Positions 1 through 5,451 of a stretch of DNA of 5,804 nt are shown here, one piece after another. The notes beneath the pieces are model-generated. The model had not been told where the DNA came from and did no database searches. It saw only the letters and a program-made list of their open reading frames with translations. The DNA is from Verrucomicrobiota bacterium (GTDB taxonomy: Bacteria; Verrucomicrobiota; Verrucomicrobiia; Verrucomicrobiales; Akkermansiaceae): NCBI GenBank assembly GCA_009885905.1, contig VFJU01000446.1, positions 1 through 5,804 on the forward strand, read 5' to 3'. Numbering within the stretch: position 1 is the first letter of the stretch; the number at the start of each line of letters is the position of its first letter. The position numbers were made by a program, and so were the translations under genes.

Positions 1-98
1 CCAGCGTCACGGGTGCGTTTCATCCGAGCAGCAACGTTGCGGATTCGGTCAAGCGAGCCAACGGAGGTACCGCCGTATTTTTGAACAATGAGAGCCAT
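1..98 (-). CDS. lysC: Aspartate kinase, N-terminal fragment
   Basis: The enzyme phosphorylates aspartate with ATP in the cytoplasm, the first step towards lysine/diaminopimelate, threonine and methionine. Only 32 complete codons are in the window; the gene runs off the left edge. The reverse strand from 98 reads [15 protein letters not shown] and then a helix containing RIRNVAARM. This is the classic aspartokinase N-terminus, with the nucleotide-binding motif K-Y-G-G-T-S-V at residues 7-13 (K7 being the conserved lysine). The ATG at 96-98 places this motif at the usual distance from the start. No Shine-Dalgarno sequence precedes it. The regulatory ACT domains lie outside the window, so feedback type and isoform cannot be judged. 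The gene is divergent from the glycosyltransferase gene. The family call is firm; the symbol is the generic one for aspartokinase. Confidence 0.93.
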   Translation of the reverse strand, partial: MALIVQKYGGTSVGSLDRIRNVAARMKRTRDA

Positions 99-169
99 GG
101 GTGAAGCGGCTCAAAGTGAAATCGAACTTGGCAGCATTGGCAAGAAATTGAAGCGAAACCGACCCTTAG

Positions 170-198
170 AACTTAATACGTCGCCGAAGAGATGCCAA
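170..198 (-). promoter_or_regulatory. Weak candidate promoter for aspartate kinase
   Basis: On the minus strand, TTGGCA (193-198) lies 17 bases before TAAGTT (170-175). The -35 match is good (5 of 6 to TTGACA) but the -10 match is poor (3 of 6). If used, it would give a leader of roughly 65 bases before the kinase ATG. One copy of the 9-base direct repeat overlaps the upstream edge of the -35 hexamer. The position is sensible, but a match of this quality can occur by chance. Confidence 0.2.
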
Positions 199-439
199 AT
201 TCGTGTAAAATTGCTCATCGGAAGCGAATTCGTGTTTGTAAGAGGATTGCTTGAAATAAGGTTTAGTGAGGGAATTCAGTCGAACTCATGCCGGTTGCAC
301 GCGGCACCGATTTGAGGGTTATTTCTTCCAGTGTCATGCCGGAGTGTGAGAAATTTGGAATCACTGCTTTGAAGATTTTACATTTTTAATAGGCTAGGCA
401 CCGAGTGAAACGTCTAATTCTTAAGTGTTTTCTTTCAAC

Positions 440-480
440 GTAATGATTCATTTTACTAAGCTAATAAAATTCACATAACC
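440..480 (+). promoter_or_regulatory. AT-rich candidate promoter for the glycosyltransferase gene
   Basis: The segment contains TAAAAT at 465-470, a 5-of-6 match to the -10 consensus, in the most AT-rich stretch of the window. No good -35 hexamer stands 16-18 bases upstream of it. Transcription from here would start near 477 and leave a leader of about 27 bases. A competing arrangement, TTCACA (470-475) with CATATT (494-499) at 18-base spacing, would start at or just past the ATG at 504, giving an essentially leaderless message. I cannot choose between them from sequence alone. Confidence 0.3.
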
Positions 481-503
481 TTGAATCGCACAGCATATTT
501 TTC

Positions 504-1748
504 ATGAGTCATATACTCCTTCTTCCATTCGGCACGTCAGGTAGTGTTTTTCCATTTATTTGGTTAGGTAAAAAAATATTAGATCGTGGCCACCGCGTCA
601 CGATGATCACATCCTCGATGTACGAGGGAGTTGCTACGGCGGCGGGCATTCGCATCTTTTGCCCGACTCCCGATGAGTTGCCTCTAATGCTTGCACAAGC
701 GGATTTATGGAAGCCCCGGCGTTGTAAGCAGGTTGCTTTCGCCCATGCAGCACGTGCGGTAGCGCCGTGTGCAGCAGCCATTGACCACGTGGTTTCCGAG
801 TGCGGTAAACCTGATCTCATGCTTGCGCCGATGATTTCCTTTGCGGCGAGGATCGCACGCGAAAAATATGGGATTCCACTCGTTACGGTGCATCTCTATC
901 CAGCGGCAATGATGAGTGGAGATGATGTACCATTGGTATTTCCAGAGATTCGTTTTGTTCGTTTGCTGCCGTTTGTGTTGAGAAAATTTATCATTTCTTT
1001 ACCGAGTCCCTATGATCGATATGCACTTCCGTTGGTGATTGAGTCGTGTGTGGAGCACGGGGTTTGCCCTCCACGTCGACTGTGGAAAGATTGGCATCAT
1101 TCGCCAGATGGTGTTTTAGCACTCTTTCCCTCTTGGTTTTCGAGAGTGGAGAGGGACCGCCCCCATAATACTTTGCAGTGGGATTTTCCGTTAGAAGATT
1201 TGGCGAATCAACACGAAATGGAAGCGAGTCTCGAAAGTTTTATCGCTGCAGGTGAAAAGCCCGTTCTTTTTACCGCAGGCACTGGACAATTTCATGCGGC
1301 TAGATTTTTCGAAGTGGCAGCTCAGGTTGTGGTTAAATTAGGCTGCCGGGCTGTTTTTTTGACAACAAAGGTAGATCAAGTTCCCAAAAATCTTCCGGAT
1401 CAAATTTTTGTAACGGCATATGCGCCGTTCAGTTTGATTCTTCCACGCGCATCCGTGATGGTGCATCACGGTGGGATTGGGACAACATCTCAGTGCCTTG
1501 CTGCAGGAATTCCCCAGCTTGTTGTTCACATGACATTGGATCAGCCCGACAATGCAGCTCGCATTGAAAGGCTTGGTGTGGGCTTGAGCATAGGGATTAG
1601 CCGTCTCAAAGAAGAGAGTTTGAAGTCTCTATTGAAGCGTTGTCTTACAGATAAAAAGATAAGTAAGTGTGCAATGTTACGTGCTCAAGATATGCAACGC
1701 AATAAGCCGGTGGTGGAACTATTAGATTGGATAGAAAAGGTGATCTGA
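504..1748 (+). CDS. GT-B glycosyltransferase, RhlB/UGT-like (GT1 type)
   Basis: This is a 414-residue enzyme predicted to move a sugar from a nucleotide donor to a lipid or small-molecule acceptor; donor and acceptor cannot be read from the sequence. The N-terminal Rossmann half opens with LLPFGTSGSVFPFIWLG (residues 6-22), the glycine-rich acceptor-side loop of this family. Residues 114-136 (with EKYGIPLV) and 195-230 (HSPDGV..LFPSWF, then FPLED) resemble my recollection of RhlB-type rhamnosyltransferases. The C-terminal donor half carries HHGGIGTT (321-328) and DQPDNAARIERLGVG (346-360), the family's nucleotide-sugar signature. Length is normal and the gene looks intact. The ATG at 504 puts the first strand at the expected N-terminus, although no Shine-Dalgarno sequence precedes it. 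No rhlA or rhlC partner is visible, so rhamnolipid synthesis is not implied. It is likely followed in the same transcript by the flavoprotein gene 42 bases downstream. It looks more AT-rich than the pseudouridine synthase gene in sampled lines, a weak hint of separate ancestry. Confidence 0.88.
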   Translation: MSHILLLPFGTSGSVFPFIWLGKKILDRGHRVTMITSSMYEGVATAAGIRIFCPTPDELPLMLAQADLWKPRRCKQVAFAHAARAVAPCAAAIDHVVSECGKPDLMLAPMISFAARIAREKYGIPLVTVHLYPAAMMSGDDVPLVFPEIRFVRLLPFVLRKFIISLPSPYDRYALPLVIESCVEHGVCPPRRLWKDWHHSPDGVLALFPSWFSRVERDRPHNTLQWDFPLEDLANQHEMEASLESFIAAGEKPVLFTAGTGQFHAARFFEVAAQVVVKLGCRAVFLTTKVDQVPKNLPDQIFVTAYAPFSLILPRASVMVHHGGIGTTSQCLAAGIPQLVVHMTLDQPDNAARIERLGVGLSIGISRLKEESLKSLLKRCLTDKKISKCAMLRAQDMQRNKPVVELLDWIEKVI

Positions 1749-1790
1749 TTTATTCACTCCGCTTCAGTTGTATCAAATAAAGTCATCTCA

Positions 1791-3038
1791 GTGTTCGTGC
1801 ATACCCTCCCATCAATTTTAGACGTTGCCGTCATTGGTGGTGGCGCTTCAGGATTTTTCGCGGCTTTGCAGTATGCGGAATTAGTCACAGATCGTAGTAT
1901 CGCAGTTTTTGAAAAAGGCTCTCATTTTCTACAAAAGGTAAAAATATCAGGTGGTGGTCGTTGTAATGTCACTCATTCTTGCTTCGATCCGAGAGAACTG
2001 GCTAAAAATTACCCGCGGGGTTCACGTGAACTGCTTGCCGCTTTTCATCGTTGGCAGCCTTTGGATACAGTGGCTTGGTTCGCCCGTTTCGGTGTGACAC
2101 TTAAAACTGAATCAGATGGGCGGATGTTTCCCACCACCGATCACTCGGCAACCGTCATTGATTGTTTTCTGAGTCGTGCTCGCGAATGTCATATCCCATT
2201 GCTACGGAATCATGCACTGATCGAAATAAGCCGAGGTGATGGTTGCTTCGTGTTGCAATTCGAAAATCAACCGACCCCTGTGTTAGCGCGTTCGGTTTGT
2301 TTTGCGACTGGGTCTCTCAAAGCGAGTCCGCTGATGAAACAGTTAGAAAAATTCAATCAGCCGACGGAATCTCTAGTCCCCTCGCTTTTCGCATTTAATG
2401 TAACAGATGCCCGTCTCAGTGACCTTGCGGGAGTTGCGCATCCTTTGGTCGCTATCCGAAGAGATGGGCAACAAGCATCACAGGTAGGGCCTTTGTTAAT
2501 CACTCACCGCGGTGTCAGTGGACCTGCGGTTTTACGACTTTCCTCATGGGAGGCGCGTCAGCTTGCGAGCACCAATCATCAATTCACTTTCGTGATCGAT
2601 TGGCTTCCAGAAATAAAAGATGCGGAGTTAAGAGAGCGCTTCGCAGAAATTCGCCAGAATCAAGGTGCCAAGCTGATTCGCAATACGCCAATCCATCCGA
2701 TTCCAAGGAGACTGTGGGAGCGAATTGTGGCTTGCTGTGGGATTGATGACCAAGTCACTTGGGGCCACCTATCGAAATCAGCGACCAAGAGTTTGTTAGA
2801 ATCTTTGAAGTCCGCTCGATTTCATGCGACGGGAAAGACAACTAATAAAGATGAGTTTGTTACGGCGGGTGGTATCCAGAGGCACTCTGTTGATTTTCGT
2901 ACGATGGAAAGCCGAGTGACACCTGGCCTATTTTTTGTTGGTGAGTGCATCGATATCGATGGAATCACAGGAGGATTTAATTTTCAAGCTGCGTGGACGA
3001 CAGCGTATATTGCCGCTACGGCGATGGCGAATCGTTGA
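1791..3038 (+). CDS. HI0933/YhiN-family FAD-dependent oxidoreductase
   Basis: This is a 415-residue cytoplasmic flavoprotein. Residues 11-21 (DVAVIGGGASG) form the dinucleotide-binding fold for FAD, closed by the acidic E41 at the end of the second strand. KISGGGRCNVTH (51-62) is the hallmark of the HI0933 family. Further family blocks are FATGS (171-175), VPSLFAFNV (196-204), GPLLITHRGVSGPAVL (233-248) and the C-terminal FAD motif GECIDIDGITGGFNFQAAW (384-402). Length is typical and nothing is broken. The SLFAFNV/LLITHRG form resembles a subfamily seen outside enterobacteria. From memory, E. coli YhiN (renamed RdsA) was reported to make dihydrouridine in 23S rRNA, and BaiN is a bile-acid-pathway relative; which activity applies here is unknown. 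The start is GTG at 1791; a second GTG at 1797 is equally possible, and no ATG exists between the upstream stop and the FAD motif. No Shine-Dalgarno sequence is seen. It follows the glycosyltransferase by 42 bases and converges on the transporter gene. Confidence 0.9.
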   Translation: MFVHTLPSILDVAVIGGGASGFFAALQYAELVTDRSIAVFEKGSHFLQKVKISGGGRCNVTHSCFDPRELAKNYPRGSRELLAAFHRWQPLDTVAWFARFGVTLKTESDGRMFPTTDHSATVIDCFLSRARECHIPLLRNHALIEISRGDGCFVLQFENQPTPVLARSVCFATGSLKASPLMKQLEKFNQPTESLVPSLFAFNVTDARLSDLAGVAHPLVAIRRDGQQASQVGPLLITHRGVSGPAVLRLSSWEARQLASTNHQFTFVIDWLPEIKDAELRERFAEIRQNQGAKLIRNTPIHPIPRRLWERIVACCGIDDQVTWGHLSKSATKSLLESLKSARFHATGKTTNKDEFVTAGGIQRHSVDFRTMESRVTPGLFFVGECIDIDGITGGFNFQAAWTTAYIAATAMANR

Positions 3039-3047
3039 AAATTTCGG

Positions 3048-4352
3048 TTAAGTTTCTAACTGCTCATGGGTCGAGGTTGTACAAAGAGATATTGCTTCGT
3101 TTGAACGTTTTTCCACGACTCGAATGATCAAAAGGTAAGAGAAAGTTCCGGCAAGATAGAGCGCCGCAGTTACCATAAAGACCTGCCAATAAGGTAGATC
3201 ATGATTGCGAAGTATTTCAAAAGTCCGAGCAGCAAGCCACCATGCACCACTCCAAATGGCGCCGTTACAGGCGCTCACCAATTCGCGGTTTCTCTCGCCA
3301 ACATAGTTCATCGTGAGCTCGCTTGTCGATGGACCGGCCATGCTCATGAGCGGTTGGCGAAAGATCATACAGCCGATCGCGAGGGGTAGCGCCCATGCCG
3401 TGGCCTTCCAAAGCTCAGTGATTCCCATGATGATGAGAAGAATGACGGCGACAAATTGCACCCCGATAATCAAACCGCGCCACCCAAGGCGACGTTTCAC
3501 TTCGGGTACCATCAATCCGGCGAAAAGAACAAAAAGGTTTGTGATAGATCCGTAAGCTGAGTACGAGGCAGAGCTTAGATTGAAGACGCTGCTAAAAAAC
3601 AAATTGAGGAATTGAATGCTAAGACCTGCACCAGTTGCGATGCAGAGCGTCGGTAGCAATGCTCTCAACAGGACGGGCCAGTTTTCGTGGTGAACATGGA
3701 GCCAGTTGCGGGCTGGGGGCTTTTTTGGCCGAGGGTCTGGTATCCGAGCATAGAAAAAGGGCGCTCCAAAACCTGCAAGTGTTAGTAATAACAGCGTCGA
3801 ATATTCGTTGAAGACAAGGTGGAAATTCCCGATCTCAAATTGGCCAATACCTTGAAGCACGCTAGACAGGATGCCCGCGCACATACTCGCTGCGGCCCAC
3901 GTTGCGAAGAGTAGGCTGAGCGTCTCACTCGATTGTTCTGGTGGAGCGAGTCTAAGTGCCATGGGCAGGCCTGCGATGTTGAGGACTAGGCTCGCTAAGC
4001 CCATGGCAACTAGGCAAGCCGATGCCGCTGTCATCATGTTGAGACGCATTGATTCAAGCGCGATCAGTGCGGTGAGGGAAAAAAGTGCCGCACTCAAGAT
4101 CATTGGTCTGCGCAAGGGGCGACCACGCAGCCAGAGGCCTGCTGGCAGTGCGAGAAAAAACGTTGCGATGAATCGCTGGGACGTAAGGGCTGCAATCGCG
4201 GGATCGCTAAGGCCTTTTCCTTTTAAAAAAAGATTTAGCAAAAGAAACTGCGATGTAACAGTTAGATTTATTAAAAATTGCCCTGCTACGAATTGCCATA
4301 CGCTCGATGGTAACGAGTGATAAGATTTCAACCATTTGGGCAACCGAAGCAT
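3048..4352 (-). CDS. Major facilitator superfamily (MFS) transporter
   Basis: This is a 434-residue inner-membrane permease with unknown substrate. About twelve hydrophobic segments can be placed, roughly at residues 18-43, 52-75, 83-101, 107-132, 144-168, 184-203, 228-253, 263-283, 290-312, 317-340, 357-378 and 388-411. A charged, proline-rich cytoplasmic loop (204-227, with PDPRPKKPP) between helices 6 and 7 is the usual MFS midpoint. The loop between helices 2 and 3 has GLWLRGRPLRRP (72-83), a degenerate form of MFS motif A that lacks the usual acidic residue. RQPLM and the NRELVSACNGAIWSGAWW stretch (332-372) resemble a broad MFS_1 group. The ATG at 4350-4352 gives a short basic leader before helix 1, which fits an N-in topology. 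The gene begins 27 bases after the pseudouridine synthase stop, so it is probably co-transcribed with it, and ends 9 bases from the convergent flavoprotein gene. No Shine-Dalgarno sequence or terminator is seen. Confidence 0.87.
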   Translation of the reverse strand: MLRLPKWLKSYHSLPSSVWQFVAGQFLINLTVTSQFLLLNLFLKGKGLSDPAIAALTSQRFIATFFLALPAGLWLRGRPLRRPMILSAALFSLTALIALESMRLNMMTAASACLVAMGLASLVLNIAGLPMALRLAPPEQSSETLSLLFATWAAASMCAGILSSVLQGIGQFEIGNFHLVFNEYSTLLLLTLAGFGAPFFYARIPDPRPKKPPARNWLHVHHENWPVLLRALLPTLCIATGAGLSIQFLNLFFSSVFNLSSASYSAYGSITNLFVLFAGLMVPEVKRRLGWRGLIIGVQFVAVILLIIMGITELWKATAWALPLAIGCMIFRQPLMSMAGPSTSELTMNYVGERNRELVSACNGAIWSGAWWLAARTFEILRNHDLPYWQVFMVTAALYLAGTFSYLLIIRVVEKRSNEAISLCTTSTHEQLET

Positions 4353-4379
4353 TCGTGAGTTGAATCTTGGAAAATTGAC

Positions 4380-5144
4380 TCAGTTTGTTTTCCTAGTTCT
4401 CGACTCATCCGAAGTATCGCGCTTTTTGGCGGGTTTCGGATTACCGAGAAGCATTTGGATTTCCAGCGCGTTCAAGGCAGCCCAAGTGCCCGGTTGGAGA
4501 TCTCCAAGCCAAAGTGCACCAATTCTAACACGTAGCAGTTTGGTCACCTGATAGCCAAGCGTATCAAACATCACGCGGATTTGCCTTTTTGCGCCGTGAT
4601 CCAGCACCACCTTGATTCGGCGTGAAGAGAGTCTTTCGATCGCTTTAGCCTTCAATTTGCCTTCGGTCGTGAAGACGCCTTCAAGAAATTGGTCGAGGTG
4701 CGAGTTCTCGAATGCTTGGTTAGAAGTGACTAAGTACTCCTTCTCGATCGACTTCGATGGATGCATCAACTGCTGAGAGAGATCGCCGTCGTTCGTTAAA
4801 ATAAGCAAGCCTTCGGAATCGCGATCAAGTCTTCCAACGTGGTGCAGCGAATGCAGCGATGCCGGCAGAAGTGCATAAATGGTTTCTCGCCCTAACTCAT
4901 CCTCGCGAGTGCAGACGTAGCCACGAGGTTTGTGGAAAGCGATGATTAGGGTTTCGCGCGGAGCCACTCGTTTGCCGTCGACCTTCACGTGGTCTGCACT
5001 GGAAATCCGTGTTCCCATGTTGACGCACGGCGCGCCATTCACCTCGACTCGGCCGGCTTTGATGAGCTCGTCGCAGGCACGTCGTGAGCCCACCGCGCAA
5101 GACGCGAGGTATTTATTGAGGCGAGCGCCGTCGTTGGTTGCCAT
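4380..5144 (-). CDS. rRNA pseudouridine synthase, RsuA/RluB family
   Basis: This 254-residue cytoplasmic enzyme isomerises a specific uridine in rRNA to pseudouridine. Residues 7-60 form an S4 RNA-binding domain (RLNKYLAS, SRRACDELIKAGRVEVNG, then VKVDGKRV). The catalytic domain follows: FHKPRGYVCT (70-79), then HHVGRLDRDSEGLLILTNDG (101-120) with the presumed catalytic aspartate D107 in the GRLD motif. LMHPSKSIEKEYLV and GAKRQIRVMF complete the family pattern. The length is normal for a single-domain member and the gene looks intact, ending in a charged tail (residues 238-254). RsuA acts on 16S rRNA and RluB, RluE and RluF on 23S rRNA; I cannot assign the target from sequence, so I give no symbol. 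The ATG at 5142-5144 begins just before the S4 domain; no Shine-Dalgarno sequence precedes it. It lies between the small basic protein gene (70-base gap holding a hairpin) and the transporter gene (27-base gap). Confidence 0.93.
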   Translation of the reverse strand: MATNDGARLNKYLASCAVGSRRACDELIKAGRVEVNGAPCVNMGTRISSADHVKVDGKRVAPRETLIIAFHKPRGYVCTREDELGRETIYALLPASLHSLHHVGRLDRDSEGLLILTNDGDLSQQLMHPSKSIEKEYLVTSNQAFENSHLDQFLEGVFTTEGKLKAKAIERLSSRRIKVVLDHGAKRQIRVMFDTLGYQVTKLLRVRIGALWLGDLQPGTWAALNALEIQMLLGNPKPAKKRDTSDESRTRKTN

Positions 5145-5156
5145 GGTAGTAAATGC

Positions 5157-5188
5157 AAAAGGCGCGAAACCCGGTGGGATCCGCGCGC
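5157..5188 (-). terminator. Candidate hairpin terminator or leader structure
   Basis: On the minus strand, GCGCG (5184-5188) pairs with CGCGC (5162-5166). Inside, CCC pairs with GGG around a short loop, with a bulge and a mismatch. A run of four T (5157-5160) follows C5161. It sits 26 bases past the stop of the small basic protein and 12 bases before the ATG of the pseudouridine synthase. The T-run is short and the stem imperfect, so it may be only a partial terminator, or a structure in the leader of the next gene. Confidence 0.35.
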
Positions 5189-5214
5189 TTTAGAGAGGAG
5201 AAAAAGCCTGGGGA

Positions 5215-5370
5215 TTAACCCTCGTGCTTGGTCTTAGGAAGGCCGACGGGTGACCGCCCGGCTTTCCACTCGCCGCGCTCCTTGAGGAGTTTGACACGCT
5301 CGAAGCGCTTGAGAACGGAACGTTTGCCGCCGACGGTGGCATTGGACTTGAGGCTATTGTGCTTGGACAT
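5215..5370 (-). CDS. PVC-superphylum small basic protein
   Basis: This is a complete 51-residue gene, found by reading the minus strand from the ATG at 5368-5370 to the TAA at 5215-5217. The protein begins MSKHNSLKSN, continues with VGGKRSVLKRFERVKLLKER (13-32) and ends GLPKTKHEG (43-51). It is rich in lysine and arginine, with only a few acidic residues. The pattern SLKS..GGKR.VLKRFER...L...G.W..G.S..GLPKTK matches the family described as a signature protein of Planctomycetes, Verrucomicrobia and Chlamydiae (TIGR04137, as I recall). Its molecular role is unsettled; the composition suggests binding to RNA or the ribosome, which is inference. There is no signal peptide and no membrane segment, so it should be cytoplasmic. 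Its own promoter may lie at 5404-5432, and a hairpin follows it. The neighbours are lpxK upstream and an rRNA pseudouridine synthase downstream. The recognition is from memory of the motif, but the match is close and full-length. Confidence 0.88.
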   Translation of the reverse strand: MSKHNSLKSNATVGGKRSVLKRFERVKLLKERGEWKAGRSPVGLPKTKHEG

Positions 5371-5403
5371 CTCTGATGTGAGGTTAAAATTGGCGGGAGG
5401 CGA

Positions 5404-5432
5404 AAACTAGGGACGACTTTTCAATGTGGCAA
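5404..5432 (-). promoter_or_regulatory. Candidate sigma-70 promoter for the small basic protein
   Basis: On the minus strand, TTGCCA (5427-5432) is a 5-of-6 match to the -35 consensus and lies 17 bases before TAGTTT (5404-5409), a 3-of-6 match to the -10. It lies in the 81-base gap between lpxK and the small basic protein gene. Transcription would start near 5397, giving a leader of about 27 bases. It would let the small basic protein be expressed independently of the low-level lipid A gene upstream. Confidence 0.35.
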
Positions 5433-5451
5433 TCCGAAAAAGGTAGAATTT

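Larger units (their letters stand above)
99..503. other. Divergent intergenic region, no recognisable gene
   Basis: About 400 bases separate the start of aspartate kinase (leftward) from the start of the glycosyltransferase (rightward). An open frame at 88-315 on the plus strand (75 codons) overlaps the kinase start, has a low-complexity basic composition and resembles nothing I recognise, so I do not call it. The right part is strongly AT-rich: 15 G/C of 60 at 421-480 by hand count, consistent with a promoter region. The left part has a direct 9-base repeat (AATTCGTGT at 198-206 and 227-235) and a weak 5-bp hairpin (TGCCG/CGGCA, 289-306). I see no tRNA and no recognisable riboswitch core. 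Confidence 0.6.

Noticed and set aside
111..137. Eight-residue minus-strand open frame (MLPSSISL) in the aspartate kinase leader, a possible attenuator peptide
   Set aside because: It contains no lysine, threonine or methionine run, no ribosome binding site, and no obvious terminator/antiterminator pairing follows it.
88..315. 75-codon open frame on the plus strand starting inside the antisense of aspartate kinase
   Set aside because: It overlaps a well-supported start on the other strand, has no recognisable motif or family, and a frame of this length occurs by chance.
287..342. Repeated CATGCCGG (287-294 and 335-342) and a 5-bp hairpin at 289-306
   Set aside because: Short repeats and stems of this size are common in 400 bases, and nothing ties them to a function.
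1746..1790. The glycosyltransferase and flavoprotein are in the same frame with only the TGA at 1746-1748 and 14 open codons between them, suggesting a possible readthrough fusion
   Set aside because: A same-frame arrangement with 14 stop-free codons is expected in roughly one in six such pairs. The stop is not in the TGA-C context known to favour readthrough, and both proteins are full length alone.
2301..2400. Apparent deletion in the flavoprotein after FATGS, compared with E. coli YhiN
   Set aside because: A shorter ATGS...PSLFAFN form is, as I recall, typical of a non-enterobacterial HI0933 subfamily, so it is not damage.
3030..3065. Possible bidirectional terminator between the convergent flavoprotein and transporter genes
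   Set aside because: The gap is only 9 bases and the region has just a short AT palindrome (GAAAATTTC) with no GC stem or T-run.
3871..4320. 149-codon open frame on the plus strand inside the transporter gene
   Set aside because: It is antisense to a clear membrane protein gene, has the arginine/alanine-rich composition typical of a shadow frame, and matches no family.
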